Positions 44,953-55,992 of a DNA stretch of 64,000 nt are shown here, one piece after another. This DNA comes from Seiridium cupressi. Lineage: Eukaryota > Ascomycota > Sordariomycetes > Amphisphaeriales > Sporocadaceae. The notes under the pieces were generated by a model that was not told the DNA's origin, searched no databases, and saw nothing but the letters and a program-made list of their open reading frames with translations. Each line of letters opens with the position of its first letter. Positions within the stretch are counted from its first letter, which is position 1. Position numbers and translations under genes: made by a program. The DNA is taken from contig JARVKI010000100.1 in NCBI GenBank assembly GCA_036674765.1, forward strand, positions 1 through 64,000, written 5' to 3'.

Positions 44953-46003
44953 CTATCGACGGTCGTCGTTTCCGAACTTGTCCTGCCAGAAACCCCTGAA
45001 ATGCTTCTTCTTACCCAGCTCCGAAATGGTCTCGATCTCTTTGGGCGTGAGCTTGAAATTGGGCAACTTCTTCAGATACCCCTGCAGCCGCTGTTCATTC
45101 GAACTGGTGGTAATTGCCACAATCCCCTGGTCAAGGCACCACCGCAGTGCGATGTCTGCTTCCGTAACTCCGTACTTCTTAGCCAAGGCCGCATATGTAT
45201 CATCTAGAGGCCCAGGCTTGGCCTTAGTGACGGCGGTCAGGGGACCATAGGCGGAAACCACAATGTTGTTCTTGCGGTGAAACTCGAGCAGATCGCCATG
45301 CTGCAGGTACGGGTGATACTCGATCTGGTTGATCGCGGGTGGGATCCGGGCCGTCTTAAGGATGGTTTCCAAATGCTCCTGCAGAAAGTTGGACACACCA
45401 ATAGACTTGGCCTTGCCAGAGTCCTTGATGGCCTCCATGCTGCGCCAGACGTCCTGGAGCTCCTCGGGCGTGTCGGCCAGATAGGGAGCATGCACGAGGT
45501 ACAGGTCCACGTAGTCAACGCCGAGCTTGGTGAGAGAGGTCTGAAAAGACTGTTGCACGTCCTGCTTCGTGGTTCCGCTAAGTTTGGTCACCACGTAGAG
45601 CTTCTCACGAGGCACACCGGACTTCTTGATAGCGGCGCCGAGTTCTTCCTCGTTGCCATACACTAGGCCATGTTAGTACCCTGCTTGCAAACGAGGCCAC
45701 GAAAGCACGAACCCTCAGCACCATCCAGGTGGTGGTACCCGTTCTTGATAGCCATGACGGTCGACCTGATGATCTGCTCATCTTTGTCGGACGAGGGTGA
45801 GGCCTTGAAGTTGGCTGTGCCAAGACCATACGCGAACTGGAAATTGTTCTTAGCATCTCTAGACACATAGGTGAGAAATGATAGAGAAGAATTACCATGG
45901 GGATCTGGTTGCCATCATTGAGCTTCAGGAGCGGAATGTAGCCTGCCTGCTTCGGCGCCTCACCGGAGGCATTTGGCGTGAAGCTGGATGGAATGGAGTT
46001 CAT
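44953..46003 (-). CDS. Aldo-keto reductase
   Basis: Three exons, complement(45896..46003), complement(45713..45836) and complement(44953..45662), encode 313 residues, the normal AKR length. NAD(P)H-dependent carbonyl reductase with a TIM-barrel. The catalytic tetrad is complete: Asp in HHLDGAEVYGNE, Tyr in the same motif (rebuilt across the second intron), Lys in VVTKLSG and His in LYLVHAP. Further hallmarks are [18 protein letters not shown] and, near the C-terminus, [11 protein letters not shown], where the cofactor phosphate is normally bound. The first intron joins NQIPM to FAYGLGT at the acceptor TTTCCAG; using the nearer TCTAG would add 8 residues of non-family sequence. Substrate unknown. 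It faces XRCC4 tail to tail with 139 bp between stops. Confidence 0.93.
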
Positions 46004-47047
46004 CTTAATGGCTGAGCTTGTGAACGGAGCTCTTCGAGGAGGGCAAGATGAAAACAAGTTAGACGCAGAATAGATTTGTGAAGTCTTATAGCTTGTAATC
46101 CTTCTGATGACTACGGGGTTCAGCGTGATAGTAGGGTGTAATGCAAAAGATGTTGAAGGGGTGATGGCCTGCTTGAGATACATCTGTGGATCAGTGAACG
46201 GCAGGCAGATGGGTGTGAGGGGACTATGGGGCAGGTGGGATAGGGATACCCTATCACTGGACAACCTAATGGATGGCGTTTTTCGGTATCTGGGATTTCA
46301 CGTTCGGAGAGTGCGGTTTTTGCATGATCTAGGTAATGGCATCATCGTCCACTGGTGCTGGATATACTCTGCATTGTACCCCGCCAGCTGACGAAAATCG
46401 GCCAACAAACTACCTCTTAAATATATCTAGAGAATAAGCATATTATTGCATTATAACTTCAAGAAGACCATAAGTTTTACATCTAGACAAAGTTGGTCTG
46501 CAATTCCAGGAAGTTGCCTCCACGATGTTTCGTCAACTGTCGTACGTCGGATAGTATGTACACGATGGTGGGGTATGCCGAATGACGTTAGCCAGTGGCG
46601 ATAACGGCACGTTGTGGAATTTATTGTTCTCTACAGCATCGTCGGAACATCATCAGTGGTTGACCAAAGGGGCTTCCCAATATAGATATAGAGATTCCAT
46701 TTAGCAACATTATATCAAAATCTGACTAGGTAGGTACTACCACCAGCCACGTGGAAGTTGAACGGCTGATGATAATACGTGCGGCCGCCCTCGTCGATAA
46801 AAAGATGCTGGTAGTGGACCTCGGCCGACTGTCCGGGGTGCAGTCGCTTCGACCGCGGAGCTGTTGCATCTTTTGTCGCCACAGCGCGCGCTCTCGATGA
46901 TGTGATGCCGACGTGTCGGGCAATCTTTTTATTTGTTCTAGAACATTTACAATTTTTCAGTCAGAGTGGCCAATAAGTAAAAGTGACAATAGATGCCTTT
47001 CTTATAGCCACTCAGCAGACACAACCCCTCCATCAATACCACACCAC
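46004..47047. promoter_or_regulatory. Divergent promoter region, aldo-keto reductase / SelO
   Basis: About 1 kb between divergent start codons; no gene supported. AT-rich in the centre (46430-46730). The open frame leading into SelO extends back to 46913, but the part upstream of 47048 does not resemble the family. Confidence 0.45.
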
Positions 47048-49024
47048 ATGCTCTCCCACCAATTCTTACGGCGAACATCTTTATTGCCCATATCGCAGTC
47101 CATTAGACGTCTGTCACAAATGGCAGTGCATCTTTCTTCAACGTCCAACGGGGCGTCACATGGTAAACCCATAAACGATATACCCAAATCGTGGAACTTT
47201 ACATCCAAACTCCCGCCCGATTCCATCTTTCCCACGCCCGCCGACTCGCACAATACACCCCGCGACAAGATTGGCCCTCGCCAGGTCCGCGATGCGGTCT
47301 ACACTTGGGTGCGACCGCAGACAGTTACGAACCCCGAACTTCTCTCCGTCTCACCGGCTGCGCTTGAAGACCTGGGCATTGATCCATCCACCGCACGCGA
47401 TGACGCCGAATTCCTAGATACAGTCGCCGGAAACAAGATCCAAGGTTGGGACGAAGAGAAGGCCGAGGGCGGATACCCCTGGGCGCAACTGTATGGCGGG
47501 TTCCAATTTGGACAATGGGCAGGTCAACTGGGCGATGGCCGAGCGATCAGTCTGTTTGAGACAACGAAAGAGGGGGGGACGAGATATGAATTACAGCTGA
47601 AAGGCGCGGGCATGACACCATACTCCAGGTTCGCAGACGGAAAGGCTGTGTTACGGAGCAGTATACGGGAGTTCATCGTCTCGGAAGCACTGAATGCGCT
47701 GGGCATCCCAAGCACCCGCGCTCTCAGCCTAGTGCTCACGCCCGATGTGCAGGTGCGTAGGGAGACTGTAGAGCCGGGTGCCATCGTGGCTCGGTTTGCC
47801 CAGAGTTGGCTGAGGATCGGGAACTTCGACATCCTCCGCGCCCGAGGCGAAAGAGACACAATCAGGAAGCTGGCTACCTACGTAGCAGAAGATGTGTTTG
47901 GTGGGTGGGAAAGTCTGCCTGCCAGGTTGGAAGACCCGGACAAGGCTACTACATCCCCCGAACCTTCTCGCGGCGTGAAAGCAGACGAGATCCAAGGTCC
48001 AGAAGAGAATGCCGAAAACAGATTTGCAAGACTATACAGGGAGATCGTACGCCGCAATGCCTTGACAGTTGCAAAATGGCAAGCGTATGGCTTTATGAAT
48101 GGCGTGCTCAACACGGATAACACGTCTCTCTTCGGGCTGTCGATAGACTTTGGTCCCTTTGCATTCATGGACAACTTCGATCCTGCATACACGCCAAACC
48201 ACGATGACTACATGCTGCGATATAGCTATCGAAACCAGCCGTCGATCATCTGGTGGAATCTAGTCCGCCTGGGAGAATCACTGGGCGAGCTTATTGGCGC
48301 AGGATCCAAAGTGGACGATCCTAAGTTTGCTAACGAAGGCGTTCAAGAAGAAGATGTCGAGGAAATCACGAAACGTGCCGAGAAGATCATAATGCAGATT
48401 GGAGAGGAGTACAAACATGTATTCCTGGAGGAATATAAACGCCTCATGACTGCACGTGTGGGTCTGAAGACCTTCAAGGACAGTGACTTCGATGTGCTGT
48501 TCTCCTCAATGCTGGACACCATGGAAGAATTAGAGCTGGACTTCAACCTCTTTTTCCGGAGATTGAGTAGCCTCAAGACTGCGCATTTAGACACCCAGGA
48601 GAGTAGGGAAGTCAAAGCCGGCGTCTTTTTCTACAAGGATGGTGCCAGTGGACCAGCACCCAATGAAGAAGAGGGAAGGAAACGCATTGCTGAGTGGCTA
48701 GGCAAGTGGAGGGAACGCGTAGTTGAAGACTGGGGCGAGTCCGAAGCTGCAGACGAGCAGAGAAGGGATTCCATGAGGAAGGTTAATCCAAGTTTCATTC
48801 CCCGGGGCTGGATTCTGGATGAGATCATCAAGCGGGTAGAAAAGGATGGCGAACGAGAAGTTCTGGACCGCGTCATGTGGATGGCCTTGCATCCGTTTGA
48901 AGAGAGCTGGGATGGGAGAACGTTTGATGGTGTGGAATATAAAGGCGATAAGGACGAAGAGACGAGATGGATTACCGAAGTACCTAAGATGAAGAGGGCC
49001 TTGCAGTGTAGCTGCAGTTCCTAG
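47048..49024 (+). CDS. fmp40: SelO/Fmp40 protein AMPylase (mitochondrial)
   Basis: Intronless gene of 658 residues from the ATG at 47048. SelO proteins are pseudokinases that transfer AMP to Ser/Thr/Tyr of mitochondrial redox proteins (Fmp40 in yeast). The first 25 residues (HQFLRRTSLLPISQSIRRLS) are a matrix presequence. Family motifs include YAGFQFGQWAGQLGDGRA-like sequence (here YGGFQFGQWAGQLGDGRA), YELQLKGAGMTPYSR with the catalytic Lys, SIREFIVSEA, GFMNGVLNTDNTSL and the DFG-like IDFGPFAFMD. The C-terminus is CSCSS: the Cys third from the end lies where human SelO has selenocysteine. A longer frame begins at 46913, but the extra residues hide the presequence. Intact; identity secure. Confidence 0.93.
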   Translation: MLSHQFLRRTSLLPISQSIRRLSQMAVHLSSTSNGASHGKPINDIPKSWNFTSKLPPDSIFPTPADSHNTPRDKIGPRQVRDAVYTWVRPQTVTNPELLSVSPAALEDLGIDPSTARDDAEFLDTVAGNKIQGWDEEKAEGGYPWAQLYGGFQFGQWAGQLGDGRAISLFETTKEGGTRYELQLKGAGMTPYSRFADGKAVLRSSIREFIVSEALNALGIPSTRALSLVLTPDVQVRRETVEPGAIVARFAQSWLRIGNFDILRARGERDTIRKLATYVAEDVFGGWESLPARLEDPDKATTSPEPSRGVKADEIQGPEENAENRFARLYREIVRRNALTVAKWQAYGFMNGVLNTDNTSLFGLSIDFGPFAFMDNFDPAYTPNHDDYMLRYSYRNQPSIIWWNLVRLGESLGELIGAGSKVDDPKFANEGVQEEDVEEITKRAEKIIMQIGEEYKHVFLEEYKRLMTARVGLKTFKDSDFDVLFSSMLDTMEELELDFNLFFRRLSSLKTAHLDTQESREVKAGVFFYKDGASGPAPNEEEGRKRIAEWLGKWRERVVEDWGESEAADEQRRDSMRKVNPSFIPRGWILDEIIKRVEKDGEREVLDRVMWMALHPFEESWDGRTFDGVEYKGDKDEETRWITEVPKMKRALQCSCSS

Positions 49025-49558
49025 AATGGCTTGTAATAAAATTTAACTTTTTTTTAACAATTTCTTCTTAATTTCTTTCATGGAAATTCTTTTTGATTTC
49101 TAGTATGAATATTGGTTGGATTATTACCAAAATTTATAGTGAAGTGTGCAGTCTCCCGCTTAAACCTCCTGCCACCTTCAGATAACGAAAGCTAAAGGCA
49201 GCAGGCCTATAAGTTCGAAGTCGAAAATAGCGTTGACCATTTTTATAAAAGACATCAAGCGTTCCGTGGAGATATTGGGCTTTGATACGCAAGTTCCGTT
49301 TCCATACAAAAAAGTTCATCTGGACATATATCACTATATATGCAGTGACTGAAATGTGTCGCAAACATGCACAGGGATGAAATCAAGTCTGGACTCTTAT
49401 GTACCATCTTTCTCTACTCCGCCGTAACCATCCTATATGTACAGTACATACAATGCGAGTGCAGTCAATGACAAACAGAGGGAACGCAAACCTAGCCTCG
49501 AAATTGCAAATAATGGTCTTCTTTTCATCCGCTGTCTTCTCTATACTATATCCCTTGC
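49025..49558. other. Convergent 3' intergenic, SelO / complex I subunit
   Basis: Very AT-rich after the SelO stop (49025-49140), then a solo transposon end (49143-49172). No gene is supported. The long minus-strand ORF of the complex I gene continues to 49383 only because it reads through an intron. Confidence 0.5.
49143..49172. mobile_element. Solo terminal repeat related to the MITE at 26199-26441
   Basis: These 30 bases match the right end of the inverted-repeat element at 25 of 30 positions, and all five differences are transitions (C/T or G/A). No inverted partner was found within several hundred bases, so it is probably a decayed copy or a solo end. Confidence 0.6.
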
Positions 49559-52078
49559 TTATACGCCATAAGCGACCTGACCCATTGGCTTGTCCTCGGT
49601 CATGCCAGGTGCCATGAAATCTGTCTTCGGGTTGCCCGTGGCCTTTGCGGCGGAACAACGTGCCATTGTTGGCGAGCTGAGAATATGTTAGCTTGACTTG
49701 TGAGCTGATGAAAGTTGGCAAGTGGACATACCTTCTAGAGATAACATCTGTGAAATAGAAATCCTCGATAACCTTCTTCAGCGGCTCACCACTCGGCTTC
49801 GAGCCCTTGTTCTGATCCACTAATTGCACCTTGCTGAGCTGCTTCAATGAGGTAGGCTCAACAACATCATAGGCAGAGAGAGCCGGGCTGATTTCAGCCA
49901 TTCTGTCGCGAACCATGGCAACATCATCATAGGGCAGAGGAGCACCGAGGAACTCTGACGCGGCACGAATGATCTTCCAGTCGGTTCGGGCGGCACCGGG
50001 TAACGATGTAGCAGCGCGGGTCATCTGGACACGTCCCTCAGTGTTGACATAGGTTCCAGCCTTCTCAGTATATGTAGCGGCGGGTAGGACGATGTCTGCA
50101 ATCTGGGCACCCCGGTCACCATGGTGGCCTTGGTAGACGACGAAAGCATCCTTGGGAATGTCGGCGTCAGCGAACTCATCGGCACCTAGCAGCCAAACGA
50201 ACTTGGGCTTGGTCTCGGCAACGGCAGTGGAGGGAGGGACGAAGCCAACCTCAAAAGCACCAGCTCTTGAGGCTTCTCTCTGCAACACGTTGTATCCGTT
50301 GTGCTCAGGGGTCAAGAAGTTAGCGGCGTTCTTATCAACGAAGCCACCGATGAGCTCATAGAAAGCCTTGGCATCGGCATGATCAGTGACACCAGAGCCA
50401 ACGACAATCATTGGCTTCTTAGCTGCCTGAAGCTTCTTGCCGAAGGGGCCGGCTAGAGCCTTCTTAAGAGCAGCGAAATCGGCTCCAAGGTGCTCAAACT
50501 CGAAAGTAGACTCAAAGGACTCGCCAACAACACCGATCTCTAGTTCCGATCGAAGCCATTGCTTGCGAATACGAGCGTTCAAGCCAGCAGCCTCATGACG
50601 TGGGTTGGTACCGACGAGAAGCAGGCAGTCGACATCCTCAACGCCCCAGATGAGGGAGTTGAAGAGGTAGTTCGTCCGTACGTCAACACCATGTGGAACG
50701 GGTCCGTTACCAGCAGGAACATCGATGGTCAAGTTTTCAGAGCCCAGCTTGTTGGCCAGTTCCTTCATGACAACCAAGGACTCAACCTCGGTCAAAGCAC
50801 CAGCGATAGCCTTGAACTCATTCTCCTTGGGCTGCAAAGCTCGGTAGGCGACAGAAATCTCAGTCAGAGCCTGCTCCCATGAGGCAGGCTCAAACTTGCC
50901 CTCTCGCCGAACCAAGGGCATGGTAAGTCTCTGGGTCTTGAGACCATCGCAGGCGAACCGAGTCTTGTCGTTGATCCATTCCTCATTGACGTCATCGTTG
51001 AGTCGTGGAATCACACGCATAACTTCCAGGCCACGTGAGTCAACACGAATAGCGGATCCTAAGCCGTCCAGAACATCGATGGACTCGGTCTTCTTCAACT
51101 CCCAGGGTCGTGCACGGAAAGCGTAAGGCTTTGATGTGAGGGCACCGACGGGGCATAGATCGATAACGTTTCCGGACATTTCGGAGTCGAGGTTCTGCTC
51201 AAGGTATGTGCCAATTTGAATGTCGTTGCCGCGTCCGAAGGAACCCATCTCTGGGGCACCGGCGACATCATTCGCGAATCGGATACACCTCGTGCAATGA
51301 ATGCATCTGTTCATGGATGTCTTGATGAGGGGCCCAATGTTCTTGTCCTCTACAGCACGCTTGCCGCCAATCTCGTGGAATCGTCCTCTGTCTCCGCCGT
51401 ATCGCATCGACTGGTCTTGCAGGTCACATTCGCCTCCCTGATCACAGATAGGGCAGTCCAGTGGGTGGTTGGCCAACAAGAATTCCATCACACCTTCTCT
51501 GGCCTTGTGTGTGAGCGGCGAGTTGGTCTTGACGACCATACCGGGTTGGACGGGCCATGCGCATGATGCAACGGGCTTTGGTGCTCTCTCAACTTCGACC
51601 AGGCACATACGACAGTTTCCGGCAATCATCAGTTTTCTAAACCATTTGTCAGCGTCCATGCCAAGTCGTATCGGGGTCGGGATCATGGTAGTCGTACTCA
51701 TGGTAGCAGTATCTGCACGGGAGTAGTTAGTATGTTTGTCTGTAAGGTACAGGAGTGGTTTCTGCAGATATACCTAGGAATAGTAACTCCCGCCTTCTCG
51801 CATGCTTGAATCAAAGCGGACCCAGCTATTTCTTGGTCAGTCCGGAGCTCATCCTGATCATCCGGCGGCTGTTCATACCTTCTATGGATACCTTCTTGCC
51901 ATCTAGATGGAAGTCAGCTACTCGTACGGCAATTGAGAGGGCGTTGAAAGGGCATTGACGAACCAACTGTGAGCTCGACCTCGGCAGGCCGTTGAGCAGT
52001 CGCGGAAAAGGCTCTCGCGGCATTGGCGGCATGCCTGCTGGTCCGCCAAGCCGAACGAGCTAGAGAATGTCGCAGCAT
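49559..52078 (-). CDS. nuo78: Complex I 75/78-kDa iron-sulfur subunit
   Basis: Six exons (minus strand: 52078-51964, 51902-51879, 51825-51774, 51712-51698, 51636-49732, 49676-49559) give 742 residues, the same size as the Neurospora 78-kDa subunit. It is the largest peripheral-arm subunit of NADH:ubiquinone oxidoreductase and carries three iron-sulfur clusters. The presequence is MLRHSLARSAWRTSRHAANAA. Cluster ligands appear in YCYHE, AGNCRMCLVEVE, HPLDCPICDQGGECDLQD and CIHCTRCIRFA, then NVIDLCPVGALTSKPYAFRARPWEL. The rest is the molybdopterin-oxidoreductase-like domain that no longer binds molybdenum, ending SRSSPTMARCSAAK...AYGV. Exon 2 is 24 nt and exon 4 only 15 nt; the joins RYCYHEKLMIAGN confirm them. 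Identity certain. Confidence 0.97.
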
Positions 52079-53362
52079 CGTGTCGTCCCGACGGAATTAG
52101 ACGATGTACTGGGGAGATGATGCAGCAACGAATGCTGTGGCGGCCGATTGAGAGCTCGTGCAGAGTGTTGACGTCTCTTTCCACGCAGACGTGCTGTGTC
52201 GGGAATTAGTGGCGCTGCGAATTGGCGATTATGATCGAAGCCACTTTGATTGGCTAGCTCGGGCTCCGCACCCGGGACCACTCGCCTCTGTCCTTCGCCA
52301 AACAAAGCGATTTTATTATATCAAGTGAACGGCATGCCAGGTGCAATTTCAAACCAGGATCTACGCATATGCGAAGCAATGTGTTTATGGAACGTTTTTC
52401 GCCGTAAATACATCTGCTTCCTCTACGACCTTCAGGACTTGGACCGGCTCTTTTTCTTGGGGTCAAACTAACGTGCTGCTACTCATTGGTTAATGTAGGG
52501 AAATCGGATAAACCATGACGCCGATGCGTGATATGGCCGTCGCTCGTCAAGCTTGAAAGCGCCGTTGTGATTCAGGATGGCAGAAGAAAAAGTGGCCTGT
52601 GCTCCTTTCCCCATGTCGCCCGACTCGCCCCCAGCAAAGCAAAGCAAAAGCCAGTTTGGTGCAGCCAGCGATGCAGGTCCAAGCTTCCTTCCCCTTAAGC
52701 TTGAAGTTGATGCCTGAGGAGACAGCCTCGCTTGCTCTCCGTCTTTCTCATTGGCTCGTTTGTCCTTTGGCGCCAAATCGACGGCTTGGAGCTCGACCAT
52801 CACGTCCGCTGTCGTCTGCTGGCCTGGCCCGACATTTGAGGCCTTCGAACGAAACAACGAGCATTCAACGAGCCCTCCACACGCTTATTGTGTCATAGTC
52901 GGAAAGGTGGCCTTCTCTTTCGCTGTCTATCCTTTACTATTTCTGCTATTCCCCTTTTATGCTTTAATAGAGACGACCACGACCGTGACGACATTGGGAA
53001 GCTGCTGCCGCCAAGCCGAAAAAGTAGACGTTGCTCAGTAGACCAGCCAACTTCAGCCACCGCGACCAGCTTTGTATTTTTTTCGAAGCACCACGTCCCG
53101 GCCGTTATATCGAGCTGCTTCCCGAGCTGCACGACAAAGCTTGGCACTCCTACGACTGCGGACGCTTCCATTTCGCACGATTCAATTGATCGCGCGCAAC
53201 GTTCTAATCTGTCCATTTCATCTTCAATACCCACCAACGGCAGCGCATGTCGAACCGACTCATCATCGCAACTGACAGGTGAAGACGGTAGAGTAGGCTG
53301 AATACCGTCGTTCAAGCACCCAGCCCCAGCCATTCGCCGGCAGCAGGGTGTGAAACGTTGGT
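52079..53362. promoter_or_regulatory. Divergent promoter region, complex I subunit / striatin
   Basis: 1.28 kb between divergent start codons. The striatin side (52880-53362) is C/T-rich and probably a long 5' leader. ORFs on either strand here (up to 197 codons on the minus strand, 52893-53486, partly opposite striatin) resemble nothing known. Confidence 0.45.
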
Positions 53363-55992
53363 ATGAGCTGGCAACAGGTCTCTGCAATGGGTGCTGGCAA
53401 TGCCGGTGGTGGTAATGTTGGGGGTCAAGAGCTTGGGGGAATGCCTGCAAATGGCGCGAACCCACCTCATGCCACTGAGTACACATTACAGGGTGTTATG
53501 CGCTTCCTCCAGACCGAGTGGCATCGGCATGAACGGGACCGAAATGCCTGGGAAATCGAGCGCCAGGAAATGAAAGGTCGCATAGCTGCGCTCGAGGGAT
53601 CCGCCAGGAGAGCTGATGCGACACAAAAAGCCCTGAGAAGATATGTCGGCATCTTGGAAAAGAAAGTGAAGGAGCAGGCAGCTCAGTTGAAATCAGTTGA
53701 TGCCGATGCCGGGAGAACAGACGAGCATGCTGTTAAACAGCCTCACAAGATCGACCGGACCGCCCTCATAGCTGAGAAGCTCAAGTGTAAGTAATCTTCT
53801 TTGTAATCCTGTGATATAAGTTGTTGACAGGTATCTAGCGTCAAACGAGAAACCAAAGGAATCCATTGCTGGTTTTGAGGGACTTCTAGGAGACCGAGTC
53901 CAGGAAGACGAGGAACGCGAGAACTTAAGAGTCTTTCTGGATCAGTGCCAGAACGAATTCACCTACTTGATGGTCACCCCTGCGAACCCCATGCCGCCGA
54001 GGGACTCACCTCCACTACCCATGCTCGAAGATCTACGGGAAGGCGAATACGGTGTACCTGCAGGCATGCAACCTCTGGATGCCGCATTCCGGCAATTGCA
54101 TTTAAATCAGAACCATGTCAAGGATCCCAACCCTCGACCTCAACCGAACCACGCCCCGCCTCTGCAGCAGACACAAATCCCAAACCTCAACCGGCAGAAT
54201 GTACAGGAAATGCAGTCTGCTCCCATGATGCGAACGAACGAGAACTCAGCCGCGATCTATAATAACCCCACGGATTGGCCAGCTCCGGTGGGAGTTGCTT
54301 TGACGAGTCGTGAAGAAGCTGCAGTGAAGACCAATCACAACAATGAATATCCCCGTCAAAGCACAGTAGAAGAAACCGAGAAACGGGCCCCTGGCGAAGC
54401 CGATGGATGGGACTTTGGTGAGGGAGCATTCCCGGAGGCTACATCATCCCAGCCCCTCCAAAACATATCACATCGCCCAGATACGGATGTCTTCCCCGCT
54501 GCCGATAATCTTCCCAGATCTCCCAACCGTGGGCCAACTTCGCACCGGAGGAAGACTTCGCTGTCGCGGAGGAGGAGTTTGGACCAAGAACTTTCTCTGA
54601 ATTCTGTGTCACAGAAAGCAGACAATGGTAGCTTCAAGCTACGTTATGGTCTTCGTGGTCACCTCAATACTGTGCGAACGGTCATCTTCTCTGGTGGCGG
54701 TAGTCCGGGAGAACCAGAAATATGCACGGCGGGCGACGATGGTCTAATCAAACGATTCCACATTCCAAGAGAGAATCCCAGTCACCTCAGCACAAGTACC
54801 TCCGATCTGGATGTACCTGCAGATTTCACACATCGAGGCCACAGCGGAGCTGTTTTGTGCCTTACATCTTGGTCACCATCCCCGAACTTCTCCACCGGCG
54901 GTCGTGCACAAGGCGATGGCTGGATCTTCTCTGGTGGCCAGGATTCATCTGTCAGGGTTTGGGAGCGTGGCCGAGTTGATCCAAAAGCAACCTTGGACGG
55001 GCACACAGATGCTGTCTGGGCCGTCTGCGTGCTTCCTGCCACATTAGGTGCTGTCTTTGGCCAGACAAGTGCTTACGGCAGTCCAGACCGCATTTTACTA
55101 GCTTCAGGTTCCGCGGACGGCGCCGTCAAGATTTGGGCAGTGAGCGCGCCACCGCAACTGACATCGCCGCAACCTTCTACTGGACGTCGCGCCACTGGAA
55201 GTCGTGGCCGCGGCAACTCGGTGAGCTCAGGATCGCAATTCCCAAACTCGCCGCAGCCAAGCATAACCTCAAACACTCCTTTCCACTCTACACTTGTTCA
55301 CAACATCACACGTGCGAACGGATCCAAAGCCAGCCCGACGCACATCACCCCACTATCAACCAATGGAGAGACCTTTGTAGTCTCTTACTCGGATGCAGCG
55401 ATTATCGTCTACGACACAAGAACTGGAGAGGAAATCGGCACCATGGCCAGCTTGGAGACGTTCGATGGCACACCAGCAACAAGCGTCAATGCTGTAGTGG
55501 CCACTACTGCCGGCCTCGAGCAGAGTTCTGGGCCGGGATTGGGTGACGAAGAGGCCAACGCTACCCCAGCAAGCGCCGGGCCAACTGGCGGCGCCGGTGC
55601 AGCGGGCAGCGGCATCGAAGGGGTTATTATCAGCGGCCATGAGGATCGCTATGTCAGGTTCTTCGATGCGAACAGCGGTAAGTACAAACACTCATACACA
55701 GTTTCAGACTCGATTCGCTGACTATCTGCTAGGCCAATGCACATACAACATGCTCGCCCATCCCGCTGCCATTTCTGCTTTATCACTGTCACCTGATGGC
55801 AGGGAGCTAGTATCAGCTGGTCACGATGCAAGTCTCCGGTTTTGGAGCCTCGAAAAGCGCAGCTGTACTCAAGAGATCACGACTCATCGTATCATGAGAG
55901 GGGAAGGTGTCTGCTCCGTAGTCTGGAGTAGTGATGGGCGGTGGGTCGTCAGTTCAGGTGGCGACGGAACTGTCAAGGTTTTTGCTCGATGA
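53363..55992 (+). CDS. pro11: Striatin homologue (STRIPAK scaffold)
   Basis: Three exons (53363-53786, 53839-55677, 55733-55992) encode 840 residues. Striatin (PRO11 in Sordaria, StrA in Aspergillus) is the PP2A regulatory scaffold of the STRIPAK complex, which controls hyphal fusion and fruiting-body development. The N-terminal signature [32 protein letters not shown] is followed by a coiled coil ([18 protein letters not shown]). The middle is disordered. WD40 repeats run from about 340 to the end ([69 protein letters not shown], ending [11 protein letters not shown]). The first intron must use the acceptor TCTAG at 53838; the earlier CAG gives a stop. Identity is strong. Confidence 0.93.

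Noticed and set aside
49383..49731. Read-through extension of the complex I subunit ORF
   Set aside because: Bypasses a clear intron; splicing at 49731/49677 restores the conserved SRSSPTMARCSAAK tail.
52893..53486. 197-codon minus-strand ORF
   Set aside because: Lies in the leader of striatin and opposite its first codons; Ser/Arg-rich with no family features.
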